Shown here piece by piece: positions 49,601-61,308 of a stretch of DNA of 64,000 bases. The position numbers and the translations under genes are program-made. The stretch is taken from contig VCJN01001730.1 of assembly GCA_006384855.1 (NCBI GenBank), positions 1 through 64,000 on the forward strand. The letters run 5' to 3'. This stretch comes from Tetraselmis striata. Its lineage: Eukaryota; Chlorophyta; Chlorodendrophyceae; Chlorodendrales; Chlorodendraceae. Below the pieces are notes generated by a model. The model ran no database searches. It was given only the letters and a program-made list of their open reading frames with translations, and was not told the DNA's origin. Position 1 is the stretch's first letter. The number at the start of each line of letters is the position of its first letter.

Positions 49601-50736
49601 CATCGTGGTTTCGGAGCTCCTATTTGACCCTGCCCACCCTATCACACTACACACCCAGCCCTAACACTGACAAGAGGTACACTGCGCCAATAAATAATGG
49701 AACCAGCCCGGGGCCAATAGTTCTTCACGGCGAAGAATAGACATCCCCACCAGCGATTTCAATGCAGGTGGCCCACGTGGTCTCCCTGTGGCATATACAT
49801 ATTTTGGGGCTGACCGCCCCTCTTGCACCCCCCTCCCCTCCCCTTCGGCCTGCCGTAGGAGTGCAAGGATCTGGTGAAGAAGTTGCTCAACCGCAACCCG
49901 AGCACGCGGCTGGGCATGGGCAAGGTGGGCGCGACCGCGGTCAAGGCGCACCCCTGGTTCCAGGGCTTTGACTGGCACCGGCTGGCCACCAAGACGATGA
50001 CGCCGCCCTACGTGCCCAAGGTGCCCCCTCCCCCCTTCCCTCGCTAACATGCTGCCCACCATCCTACCATTACAGGGCACGCAATCGGCATATAGGCGTA
50101 CATTTCATGCTTACAGACCCACGGATCCGAAACCGATGCGGACTACCCCTCTGCAAACATGACCGCTGTTGTAAGCGGCGTATTTGAACTCAACGTGTCA
50201 ATACCTATAATTCCACAAGTCAGCAAAACATTTTTCTATCTTCCTATAACATACACAAACAACACACACATGTATAATCACGGACGGGGATTTGAAATGT
50301 ACGCCCATCTGCCTGTTGCGTACGCTGTGATGGAACGCGATGGGTATGGAGTCAGAATCAGGTGCAAACATGCGGTATCTACTGCGATACCGACACCATG
50401 CGGGACGACGACCCAACATAAGACGGCGTTTAGCAATACCATGAGAACTTCACAATGAATCCCATATCGCCCACGCAACCGTCATCATTTGTTTCCCTAA
50501 CCCTTAACCCTGTACCCGCGCATCAGCCCCTTCACGTCCAAGCCTTTGTGCAGATCGTGGGATCCTTTCCGCTGCTCGTGATGTAATTGGGAATATGTCA
50601 CTCATGTCGAGGCGCCCCGCCACTCGTCGCGCAGGTCCAGGGCAACGAGGACTCCTCCAACTTCGACCCCGTCCCCGACGACTCGCACGACACCCGCAAG
50701 CGCTACGTCTCCACTGGCAACTTCCGCGACTTCTGA
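42573..50736 (+). CDS. PKG: cGMP-dependent protein kinase with four cyclic-nucleotide domains, copy 1
   Basis: A Ser/Thr kinase of the AGC group activated by cGMP. Exons: to 42797 (start unresolved; frame open from ATG 42573), 43112-43221, 43386-43611, 43829-43995, 44139-44253, 44385-44541, 44675-44784, 45231-45320, 45445-45543, 46296-46480, 46747-46858, 47268-47537, 47966-48063, 48613-48783, 49231-49357, 49859-50020, 50635-50736; all GT-AG and phase-consistent, about 800 aa. Four cNMP-binding domains, each with a phosphate-binding cassette: [64 protein letters not shown]. Kinase: [53 protein letters not shown], and it ends in the hydrophobic motif FRDF. Animal PKGs have two such domains; four is the algal and apicomplexan layout. 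A short 5' exon near 42144 is possible but its phase does not fit. Poly(A) signal at 50906. Confidence 0.92.
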
Positions 50737-50905
50737 GCGGCGGCGCCCTCCCTGCGCCCTTCCTTCCCCCTAAACGCCCCCATAAATCCATGGATGGCAG
50801 CCGTCGCTGACACGCCAGCGCAGTTGGCCAGGACGCGGCCGCCACGTGCCCCATGACGTTAGCCCCATGCCCCCCGTGGGGCCTCGCCCATTTTCTTATT
50901 ACCAT

Positions 50906-50910
50906 TGTAA
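50906..50910 (+). terminator. Poly(A) signal TGTAA for PKG copy 1
   Basis: 170 nt after the stop; the same site exists in copy 2 (61034-61038). Confidence 0.55.
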
Positions 50911-51180
50911 TTGATATCACATGCCGTTGACTTCGACCTCCCCGTCCCCTCCTTGACTTGTTGACCCCTTTGTTGACTCATTGACTCATTATAGCCGTGC
51001 CTACGCCTATTGGGTTGTAGGCCATCACGACCCCTCCTGAGGTCGGCGGGTAGACAGTGACGCGCGCGGGGCATGGCGCACGGTCCTTCTGGAACGAGCT
51101 CCTTTTCAGAGACTCCTGTATGGCTCCTTCCATCCTTGAGAAGTAATAGGAGGAAATTGTATTAGCAGTATGGCTGACAC

Positions 51181-51515
51181 GCCCGGGCTCACGAGGAGGC
51201 CTTACTCGCAGGAGACTTGCTCGGGGTCCTGACCTTGGTGGCGGCTCGAGAGAGTACTCGCTACCTCATCAGGCGGCGTAGATTCGTCCGCCATCATCCC
51301 GTTGCTGAAGCTGCACATCGCGGCCGGGGATCACCCTCACCCAAAAAAAACCACACACGTGCACGAGAGGCCCGGAGCCCCCGATTCTGAATTGGGCGCG
51401 CATCACCCATCCGTCCCGCTTTGCGCGGGTTGCGGGCCGCTTATGGGCGGCTTGCTGTGTTGATCTCCTGGTACTGCTTTCAGCGGTGGATTTGTTAGTT
51501 CACACTAGCAGTACT
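51181..51515 (+). mobile_element. R-family 3' fragment, copy c
   Basis: Matches the last 300 bp of copies a and b (GCCCGGGCTCACGAGGAGGC, CTACCTCATCAGGCGGCG, CACACGTGCACGAGAGGCCC, TGCGGGCCGC) and ends near TTAGTTCACACTAG. Truncated on the 5' side, as expected from aborted reverse transcription. Present in both duplication units, so the insertion predates the duplication. Confidence 0.7.
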
Positions 51516-51592
51516 GCTCGAGAAGTAGTAGTCGGGAGAGGGAAGTAGGAGCCGGCTTGGGGGGGGGGGGGGGGGTGCAGCGCGCAAAAGAA

Positions 51593-51597
51593 TTACA
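51593..51597 (-). terminator. Poly(A) signal TGTAA for AKR (unit 1)
   Basis: TTACA on the plus strand, 164 nt beyond the AKR stop; conserved at 61725-61729 in unit 2. Confidence 0.45.
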
Positions 51598-51693
51598 TGC
51601 GGGGGTGGGGGCATGCGGCGGCTGCTGTGCGGTTGGTTAGTTCGCCCTTAAAAGTAGACACGGTTGGGGGCACAGAGCCATGATGCAGTCCCT

Positions 51694-51736
<43 letters not shown>
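51694..51736 (+). repeat. Poly(G) run, 43 nt
   Basis: The longest homopolymer in the window, 24 bp beyond the AKR stop (C on the AKR sense strand). The same place in unit 2 has only two short G runs (about 61848-61857). Confidence 0.95.
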
Positions 51737-51737
<1 letters not shown>

Positions 51738-51760
51738 GAGTGGAGGTGTCGGCCCTCTTC

Positions 51761-52297
51761 TCACGCAAAGACCTGCGGGTCGTGTGCGTCGCGGTGCACC
51801 TCGTCGATGGCCGCCAGCGTGGGCTCGTCCAGCACGATGTCAAACGCGGCGATGTTCTCCGCCAGCTGGCCGACGTCGTTGGCGCCGATGATGGTGGAGG
51901 CGACGTAAAAGCGGCTCTTGCAGAACGCGAGCGCGAGCTGCGCCAGCGTGAGCCCCGCGGCCTTGGCGATGGCGGCGTAGCGCTCCGCCGCGGCGCGGTT
52001 CTGCGCGCAGTGGTAGCGCGGCTGGAAGCCGGGGAACTGCACGTGGCGGCTGCTGGCCGGCGGCGGCCCCGACTCGAGGTACTTGTCGGTGAACATGCCG
52101 CCCGCGAGCGCGCCGTACACCATCAGCCCGACGTTGTAGTGCGTCGCCGCCTCCGCCAGCTCCGCCTCGAAGCGGCGGTCGCCCAGCCCAAAGTCGTTCT
52201 GGATGGACACCGGCAGCGGCAGCTCCAAGCGCGCCGCCAGCTCGCAGAACTGGCACACGCCAAAGGTGGTCTCGTTGGACAGACCCCAGGCGCGAAT
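51761..52297 (-). CDS. Aldo/keto reductase, last exon only (unit 1, 5'-truncated)
   Basis: NAD(P)H-dependent oxidoreductase family (Tas-like AKR). The single exon follows an acceptor ATGCAG|ATTCGC and encodes the C-terminal 178 residues of the TIM barrel: IRAWGLSNETTFGV, SIQNDFGLGDRRFEAELAEA, VGLMVYGALAGGMFTDKY, LTLAQLALAFC, ASTIIGANDVGQLAENIAAF and LDEPTLAAIDEVHRD. The exons with the catalytic Asp-Tyr-Lys are not found upstream: the duplication breakpoint at 53014 lies only 717 bp away and then PKG sequence begins. The gene in unit 1 is thus probably a promoterless fragment, though its frame is intact. Confidence 0.85.
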   Translation of the reverse strand: MRAWGLSNETTFGVCQFCELAARLELPLPVSIQNDFGLGDRRFEAELAEAATHYNVGLMVYGALAGGMFTDKYLESGPPPASSRHVQFPGFQPRYHCAQNRAAAERYAAIAKAAGLTLAQLALAFCKSRFYVASTIIGANDVGQLAENIAAFDIVLDEPTLAAIDEVHRDAHDPQVFA

Positions 52298-52458
52298 CTG
52301 CATGGTCGTCGTCACGGGGCGTACGCAGCCGTCAGTGCCGGCATTTTCTATGTGGAGTGTTGTACACAGATCTCGGGAAATGATGCGCGCTGCTGATGGC
52401 GAATAAGACGACTCGTAATTTATGCACACACGGCACCCAGGAATGCGGAACATCTCAC

Positions 52459-52509
52459 ATGGTTTCGGAGCATTTCGGATGTTTTGCGGCGAAAATGCTC
52501 CGAAACCAT
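52459..52509. repeat. Inverted repeat with TGGTTTCGGAGC arms (unit 1)
   Basis: Arms ATGGTTTCGGAGCATTT (52459-52475) and AAATGCTCCGAAACCAT (52493-52509) are perfect complements around a 17-nt loop. A further TGCTCCGAAACCAC follows at about 52529. The same 11-mer also occurs three times in direct orientation in the PKG intron at 49511, 49582 and 49607. Confidence 0.85.
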
Positions 52510-53132
52510 ATCAAGGGCGGCGCTCCCGTGCTCCGAAACCACAGCAATTAACTCGGCGGGGCGTAGGGCATGAGTAGCAGCAGCATTAATAACACAATCA
52601 CAGCAATACAGTGTAAAGATACAATAGGCCACAAATGTTTTGACCTGCTGCCACGGACACAAGCCACGGAAAAGCGCGCGGTGTGCGAGGCAAGAAGGCG
52701 CGGAAATGCGAGCGGCCACGCGGCTTCCGCTGAGTGCACGCCAGCGCAGGCTGAGTCAAAGCAGGGAGGTAAGTGACCCGCAATACCCATAAACACTTAA
52801 ATTGGGCAGTGGATCCTGGCTTTTGGGGGATACTAGAGGGACCTGGAGTCAAAGGGGTAGAGAGTGGGGGGGGGGGGGGGGAGGGAGCGGGAATCGTCCG
52901 CAATCGTCCGCCCAGGAAGGGGGGGTGATGGGCCTATGTAGTAGCAACATGGGGCTGCGCAGCAACGGGGTCACACATGGCGACGCTGCGCCCAGGGAGA
53001 TGGGTGGCATTGGGTGTTGTGTGCTTGATGCCCCCGCCACCGCCACCCAAGTCACCTGGCTCAGCTGTCTCTGCTTCGCCATTTTGTTGTGCAATGCCCC
53101 CCCACCCCGCCGCCCCCCCTTTGCACCCTCAG
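52510..53132. other. Junction region between duplication units
   Basis: No gene. It contains the breakpoint at about 53014-53018, where sequence from upstream of AKR meets the interior of a PKG intron. A G run lies at about 52867-52881. Confidence 0.6.
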
Positions 53133-56100
53133 GGCGACCCCGAGGCCAACTCCTTCTACGTGCTCGAGAGCGGGACGTGTGACGTGATGCAGGAGGACCG
53201 CTCTGGCCGCGACCGCGTCGTGCAGACCTGCGCGCCGGGAAGGTGTGGTTCCCTTTGTTGCCGACTCCTTTGCCCACCTTTAATGGAGAACGCATCCCTC
53301 TCCCTCTCTCCCTCCCTCTGCTTTCACCGTCGCCGAGCGTTGCGTGCTCTCCGTGACCTGCGGTGCGGTGAGCCTCACACTGACTGCCCGTGTATGTGCC
53401 CGGCAGTGCCTTTGGCGAGCTCGCTCTGCTCTACGCGTCCCCCCGTGCCGCGACCGTCATTGCCTCGTCCGACTGCCGGCTGTGGATGATGGAGCGCAAG
53501 GTGTACAAGGCCATCCGCACCAACTTTGACAAGAGACAGCTGGAGGAGAAATGGTCGCTGATGGACAAGGTCACCGCGCTGCAGTCGCTGGACAAGGAGG
53601 AGAAGATGCGGCTGGTGGAGGCGCTGGAGCTGGTGCGTCCAGCATCCCCCCGCCCCTCCCCCCCCCCCCCCCCCCCAACACACACCCCCTCCCCCTCCCA
53701 AACCCCCTCCAAGATGAGATGACCCTCTCACGCACAGACCAGTCCCTACGCTGACAGTACCGTTGCCAGGCTGAGGTCCGCCTCGGCAAGATCGACGGTG
53801 CTGACATGTGATTGACCGGGTGCCGCCGGCCGTTTGTTCCCGCAGAAAGAGTACGCCGACGGCGACATCATCTGCTACAAGGGGGAGCCAGGCGACACGT
53901 TCTACCTCATCAAGGAGGGCTGCGTCAACATCAAGATGCACGGCCAGGAGGTTGCGTCCCTCAAGCCCGGCGATTACTTTGGGGAGAAGTCCCTCCTGAG
54001 CGATGAGCCAAGGTGATGGACGCCCCCTCCCCCTCTCGCTCCGTCTCGCCCTTAAAGCCCCACGCGGCGCAGCTGAAGCGCTGCCAATCGATCGACTGGT
54101 TTGTTCCTCATTGGCTGACGGCTACTGTGCGGTGCGATGCGTTGCGGGGCTGCAGGAATGCGGATGTGGTGGCGGAGGGCTACGTGGTGTGCCACACCCT
54201 CAGCCGCAAGGTGTTCCAGGACCTCTTGGGCAACCGCGAGAACCTCTGGCAGTTTGAGTGCCTTCGCAAGGTGGCGCCCCGCCGCCCCGCCGCCCACCCG
54301 CGCCGCCCTCACTGGCACTGCTGCTGCGGCTGCCCCCCCCTTTGTCTGCGGGCCATGTTGAGCGCCCCATCCGTGCCCCCATGCTCCTGGCCGCGCAGGT
54401 GCCGGTGCTGTGTGCGCTCACCAACGAGCAGATCTGGCAGATCCTGGAGCACATGACGCAGCAGACCTTCGAGCGCGGCAACTTTGTGTTCAAGGCCGGC
54501 GAGCCCGGCGAAACGTTCTACATCGTGAGCAACGGCAACTTCCGCATCTTTAATGGTGCGGCCCACCGCAACGCGCCCGTGAATGCCGCCAATGCGGGGG
54601 CGGCTCCATGCTCGCTGCCGCGCCGCCCCATTCACGACGTCGCCCGTCTGACGACTTGATGCGATGCTGCGATTCTGCGGCCCCGCAGATGAGAAGAAGC
54701 TGGTCGACATCGGCGTGGGCTCCTGCTTTGGCGAGCTGGCGCTGCTGTCCAACAACGTCCGTGCGGCGCACGTCATGGCGCTGGAGTCGGGCTGCACGGT
54801 GGGTAGCCTCCGCGCATGCAGACCGCCGTTCCGGGCCGATATTTAGTGTGCTATACTCTGCTGCGGTGAAGGGAACATCCAACTCGCGTTGAGCCCCCCC
54901 CCCCCCCCCCCTCCCCTGTTGTACCTAACAGAGCACATAATGGAAACATGACATCGCTTTAGTACACACGTCAGCTTATGGTTGTATCATGTTTGTTTAT
55001 GGCTGTATTAAAATACATATGATTTGTGAATATAATTAAAATCTTTAGGTTTAGGGTTGCACTCCCCCTGCCGTCTTACCGTCCAATCCACGCTTGACTC
55101 ACGCCGCTGTTTCTGCTTCCCGCAGCGAGGGGCAGGTGTTCCCTTGCCGCTGCATGCGTCTTGCGCTAACGTCGCGGTTGCCGCGTGCATGCGCATGCCC
55201 GGCAGGCGGTGGCGGTGTTGCCTTGACTCGTGATGCTGTGCGCGCGCAGGTGCTCAAGCTGTCTCGCAGCATGTTCACCCGCCTGCTGGGAAGCCTGGAG
55301 GGCATGAACAGTGTATGGCGCTACGAGGCGCTCAAGACGGTGGGAGCCCCCCTCCTCCCCCCCCCCCACCCCCTTGCTTCGTGCAGGGGGGAGGGGGAGT
55401 GAGAGGGGCGCTAGTAGACTTTGGTGCAGCGAGCATGCGCTTGACGCCCTCCCGCATGGCCGCGCAGGTGCCGCTGTTCGGACCGCTCAGCAACATCCAG
55501 GTCACCCAGATCGCGCAGTCCATGGAGGAGAAGCACTACAGCGCCGGGGCCGACATTATCACCCATGTGAGCTCCCCCCCCCCCCCCCCCCCTTCTTCCC
55601 CTCATCCCGGGCGCGACAATCACGCTCATCATCGGCGTGTCACGAGTACACTCAGGCTCGTCTTGGGTAACTGTGTTGATCATGTTTACCGTGCATGCTA
55701 GTAGTCAGCGTAAGCAATGGGTAAGGCACTCATCATAAATAAGGATGTTGATCGGGCTTCTCACCGCTTTGACTCCCCGAATAAATATCGTTTTGACCCC
55801 CCCCCCCTCCCCCCCCCGCCCCCGCAACACACAGGCACAGACACACAGAAACACACACACACACACACGAGCGCGCAATAAAGACCCACGAGGTGTTATC
55901 ATTTCTATTCCCTCCCCCCCCCCCCCCCCCCGCCCCATCCCCCCGACTTAATAATTCAACATTGACCGGTGTACGGTTGTTCCTGTCAAGAGTTACTGCT
56001 GCCCCACACTACTCGTGCCTACTCGCTACTCGCGAAGGCCATATAAACAATAAGTGTTGCCACCCGCGACGAGTATTTGAATGCACGGGATGAGGAAGAA

Positions 56101-59100
56101 GCATTGTGAATATTACCCCCACCCCTTGCGGAGTGGCAACGCTTCTACTTTATGATCATCATTATTACCATATGCTCATGTCCATGACGATACTTCTGAC
56201 GCCCATGCCGATCATTGTGCTTGTGATGATCATTACTGCGCCATCCTTGCGTCCACGCTCATGCGTGTGTTGTTCTTGCTGGACATGCCGACACGATATG
56301 CTAATCATCATGCTCGACTGAACACACAGATTGGCCCATGTGTTAGAGCCTTCATTGCGGGTGACAAATAGCGCAGCCGCGCCTCGATCGCGCCACTGAC
56401 GCTTTCCTGCACATCGCGCGGCGCAGGGCACCATGGGCGACATGTTCTTCGTGATTCAGCAGGGCGAGGTCATGGTGGTGAGCCCCACCGGCAAGGAGCT
56501 CACCCGCAAGGGCCCCAAGGACTACTTCGGCGAGCTGAGCCTGCTGAAGAACGAGCCGCGTGCCGCCACCGTGCGCGCCGTGAACGACACCACCGTGCTC
56601 GCGCTCAACCGGTGCGCTCACGCGCCATGCCAGTCGACCGCGTCCTGCTCGCAGTTGCCATACTTTTTGCTGTTGTTTTCCCATATCTGTCCGTCCTAAA
56701 CAGAAGTGGGCGAGATAGTTATGAATACTGTTCTGTATCAATACTTGTAGTTAATACTATTCGATTGTATCCCTACGGCATGGATAATATCGATGCGTAC
56801 TGAAACCGCCCGCTCATTCAGTTACTTGTTTGGCCATCCCCTTAATGCATCTGGCCGGCGTTTTTGCGCGCCCCACAGCAAGAAGTTCGACGACCTGATG
56901 GGGCCACTGAAGAGCGCGCTCATCCAGTTTGCAGCGAAGAACTACCGCGAGGGCAAGATCGGCAGCCTCAGCGCGCCGCTCTCCACCTCGGTAAGCGCCC
57001 ATCTAACATTGTAGATTGCAGTTTTCGGCTGAGAGTATGCTGGGGCCACGTCTGTTTCTGTTTATACTTGTAAGGTATAATCCCGGCTGTGATTTTGGCT
57101 GTGATGAAATCGAAAACCCTTAACATAAAACCATAAATCCTAAACCCTATAGACCGCACGCACATGTACATATGTACCTGTATATGTTTTCGATAAAATG
57201 ATGCGAATTATTTTGACATTTAAAAGAGGACTGGCCTACGACAGCCTTGACACACTCACCGCCGATGCATCAGCGGTGTTTATTTATACTGGTAGTAGTC
57301 TCTGTAATTCAGTAGGCTTTAATGTATTGGCGTGGCAGTAATATCTTCTACCCATCAATTGTACTGGATCCTGAATCAGTGCTGCCCCACTGCCGCCCCG
57401 CAGGACATCCACCCGGTGTGCGTGCTGGGGCAGGGCGCGTTCGGCAAGGTGGTGCTGGCGCGCTACCTGGGCCAGCAGTACGCGCTCAAGGTGCTCAACA
57501 AGTCGCACGTGGTGAAGATGGGGCTGCAGGAGCACGTGAAGCGCGAGGCCAAGATCCTGATGGAGTGCAAGAACGACTTCATCGTCAACCTGGTGGCCAC
57601 CGCGCAGAGCGAGGAAAAGCTGTACATGATGATGGAGCCGGTCTTGGGCGGAGAGCTGTTCACCTACCTACGGGTGAGCAATAATCCCACCGAGAACCTC
57701 TGACGAAAGCTTTTGCCGCAGCACTGCATATCCCATTCCAATGTATGTAATAGGAATAACCTGTTTCTCTAGGCCGCGATTTCTGTGGAGTAGTATATTG
57801 TGTCGCTCCGCGCTTATTATATGTCGTCTACCGTAACCGTTTGGTTCTCGGTTACTTTTAACTTTTGGACCCCCTGCTTGCAAGGAGTAAAAACTGCGTT
57901 TCATCATGAAATATAAAAGAATATATCGCGAATATCACACGGATATTCCGACTCATTCCTGCAATAACACACTGCATTATTTTTCGACCCACGAACCAAA
58001 TCAAATGTTAAGGCATACACAGGCAATACGCTGGCGCGTGGACGGCGCCCCCACTCGGCACTGACCGCCACTATGTGCTGTCACCCCCCTGTCGAGCGCA
58101 GAAGCGCGGCGAGGCGCTGCCGGAGAACGATGCGCGCTTCTACGTCGCGTGCGTGGTGCAGGCCTTGGAGTACCTGCAGGTGCACCACATCGCGTACAGG
58201 TGCCCCCCCCCCCCCCCCCCCCCCCTCACCACTGCCAACATCCCCGATCGAACGGCTCAACTGCACCTGAGGCCCCAGTCTGTGGGAGAAGATTGAGGCT
58301 GTTATGCCACGATGTCGCGTGATAGATAGTGAAGGGTGGCTCACTGAACCGCCAGTAGTATTGAAACTGCTTCATGCGGGGGCAGACGGCCGTTTAGGTG
58401 TACTTATGGTTTATGATATTGAGCTATGCATGCGAGTATACTTATTTCCAATGGATTAGGCAGTGGCACCGTCTTGCCAAACACGTTTTTGGTTTACAAA
58501 TTTGCTCGCACATTCAGACTTTCAAACTCTAGTGAACCTACTTGCTTGACAACCTGATGGGAGTTTTTTGTGGACATGTGTACCGATACGGGCACCAGGC
58601 GGTGTTGAGGAATAAGTGCGGGGAGGGAAACGGTGGTGTAATAAGGGGACTAGCTCAAATGAAAAATGAGGATTTATGCCCAACGCGGCAGCGGTTCTAC
58701 TGCTCAATCATAACATAAATGCTGTTCTGGTGCCCCATAAGGGATCTGAAGCCGGAGAACTTGCTGATCGCCAAGGACGGCTACCTCAAGATGGCGGATT
58801 TCGGCTTTGCCAAGCGCGTCCGCTCCGGGCGCACCTACACACTGTGCGGCACGCCCGACTACCTGGCGCCCGAGCTGGTGCTGCAGTGCGGCCACAATTA
58901 CGCGGTGGACTGGTGCGCCCGCACCTCCTAGTCACCCCCGACTGCGTCACGCGCATGCATGTGCACACATCATGACTTATTTCGCCCCCATAGCGGCTTC
59001 TTTGCTGCTGCTATGTCCGCAGCCAATAAGGTCTGTTCTCTATTTAGTGTTAGGGGATACTATGTAATAGTGATTCAATACACATAGAAGTTACGGCAGG

Positions 59101-60864
59101 TAGTAGCATTATGTCCATAAGGAAGTAGTACGACTTGAGCATTCGCCTGCCACTACTTTCTGAATCAGATACACATTTTTACATCAAGCCACAAATATTG
59201 CTGCTCTGAAAATAGTAACAAAACACATGACGCAAGACATGAATGATAAAACATTCACAAGATATACTTCGTGCGTCACAGAGGGTCTGCCCCACCACCT
59301 CCCCCAAGTAGCGCGGCGCACCCAATCACTTGCCGGGCCCCTGCTTGTCCTCCCTGCGCGCAGGTGGGCGCTGGGCGTACTGATCTTTGAGATGGTCAAC
59401 GGCTACCCGCCTTTCTACGACGACGACAAGGTGGTCATGTACAAGAACATCACCGATCAGCGCTACTACCTGCCGAGGAGGATGTCCAAGGTACTGCCTC
59501 CCCACACCACCACCACCACACGTGTTGGATAGAAATACAACTTAACCTCAATTCCGCCCCATAACAGACTCCGTCCCTCTTATCCACGGGTTACCGGGAG
59601 ATTACCCCGATGACGTTATTTGGCAACCCCACCGTAAAATGGTTTCGGAGCCAATGCGCAACAGCCATTTCACAAGGGGATTGAAGCTCCGATAGCATTC
59701 GGCCATATGTGGTTTCGGAGCAGCGGGTGCATCGTGGTTTCGGAGCTCCTATTTGACCCTGCCCACCCTATCACGCTACACACCCAGCCCTAACACTGAC
59801 AAGAGGTACACTGCGCCAATAAATAATGGAACCAGCCCGGGGCCAATAGTTCTTCACGGCGAAGAATAGACATCCCCACCAGCGATTTCAATGCAGGTGG
59901 CCCACGTGGTCTCCCTGTGGCATATACATATTTTGGGGCTGACCGCCCCTCTTGCACCCCCCTCCCCTCCCCTTCGGCCTGCCGTAGGAGTGCAAGGATC
60001 TGGTGAAGAAGTTGCTCAACCGCAACCCGAGCACGCGGCTGGGCATGGGCAAGGTGGGCGCGACCGCGGTCAAGGCGCACCCCTGGTTCCAGGGCTTTGA
60101 CTGGCACCGGCTGGCCACCAAGACGATGACGCCGCCCTACGTGCCCAAGGTGCCCCCTCCCCCCTTCCCTCGCTAACATGCTGCCCACCATCCTACCATT
60201 ACAGGGCACGCAATCGGCATATAGGCGTACATTTCATGCTTACAGACCCACGGATCCGAAACCGATGCGGACTACCCCTCTGCAAACATGACCGCTGTTG
60301 TAAGCGGCGTATTTGAACTCAACGTGTCAATACCTATAATTCCACAAGTCAGCAAAACATTTTTCTATCTTCCTATAACATACAAGAATAATACACGAAT
60401 GTATAATCACGGACGGGGATTTGAAATGTACGCCCATCTGCCCGTTACGTACGCTGTGATGGAACGCGATGGGTATCGAGTCAGAATCAGGTGCAAACAT
60501 GCGGTATCTACTGCGATACCGACACCGTGTGGGACGACGACCCAACTAAGACGGCGTTCAGCAGTAACATGAGAGCTTTACGATGAATCCCATATCGCCC
60601 ACGCAACCGTCATCATTTGTTTCCCTAACCCTTAACCCTGTACCCGCGCATCAGCCTCTTCACGTCCAAGCCTTTGAGCAGATCGTGGGATCCTTTCCGC
60701 TGCTCGTGATGTAATTGGGAATATGTCACTCATGTCGAGGCGCCCCGCCACTCGTCACGCAGGTCCAGGGCAACGAGGACTCCTCCAACTTCGACCCCGT
60801 CCCCGACGACTCGCACGACACCCGCAAGCGCTACGTCTCCACCGGCAACTTCCGTGACTTCTGA
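53133..60864 (+). CDS. PKG: cGMP-dependent protein kinase, copy 2, lacking the first recognised exon
   Basis: Exons: 53133-53242, 53407-53632, 53846-54012, 54156-54270, 54399-54555, 54689-54798, 55250-55339, 55468-55566, 56427-56611, 56879-56990, 57404-57673, 58102-58199, 58742-58912, 59364-59490, 59988-60149, 60763-60864. Each has exactly the length of its copy 1 partner and all remain open. I noticed only two amino-acid changes (EKKLADIG to [16 protein letters not shown] to NDTTVLAL). The exon encoding the start of the first cyclic-nucleotide domain ([11 protein letters not shown]...) and the gene's promoter lie outside the duplicated unit, so this copy begins at [10 protein letters not shown] in the middle of that domain. 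It could be silent, be transcribed by read-through from copy 1, or be an assembly artefact. Kinase catalytic residues are intact. Confidence 0.88.
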
Positions 60865-61033
60865 GCAGCGGCGCCCTCCCTGCGCCCTTCCTTCCCCCTA
60901 AACGCCCCCATAAATCCATGGATGGCAGCCGCCGCTGACGCGCCAGCGCAGTTGGCCAGGACGCGGCCGCCACGTGCCCCATGACGTTAGCCCCATGCCC
61001 CCCGTGGGGCCTCGCCCATTTTCTTATTACCAT

Positions 61034-61038
61034 TGTAA
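61034..61038 (+). terminator. Poly(A) signal TGTAA for PKG copy 2
   Basis: 170 nt after the stop, conserved with copy 1. Confidence 0.5.
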
Positions 61039-61308
61039 TTGATATCACATGCCGTTGACTTCGACCTCCCCGTCCCCTCCTTGACTTGTTGACCCCTTTG
61101 TTGACTCATTGACTCATTATAGCCGTGCCTACGCCTATTGGGTTGTAGGCAATCACGACCCCTCCTGAGGTCGACGGGTAGACAGTGACGCGCGCGGGGC
61201 ATGGCGCACGGTCCTTCTGGAACGAGCTCCTTTTCAGAGACTCCTGTATGGCTCCTTCCATCCTTGAGAAGTAATAGGAGGAAATTGTATTAGCAGTATG
61301 GCTGACAC

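Larger units (their letters stand above)
42949..53014. repeat. Tandem segmental duplication, unit 1 (about 10.07 kb)
   Basis: Direct repeat of 53015-63136. Homology starts at TGTGTGCTTGATGCC (about 42952 and 53018) and ends at GATGGGTGGCATTGGG (53014 and 63136). The unit contains PKG exons 2-17 as counted from the first recognised exon, an R-family 3' fragment and the AKR last exon. Confidence 0.95.

Noticed and set aside
52298-53014. Upstream AKR exons in unit 1
   Set aside because: No frame carries the expected N-terminal AKR motifs, and the duplication breakpoint removes the rest.
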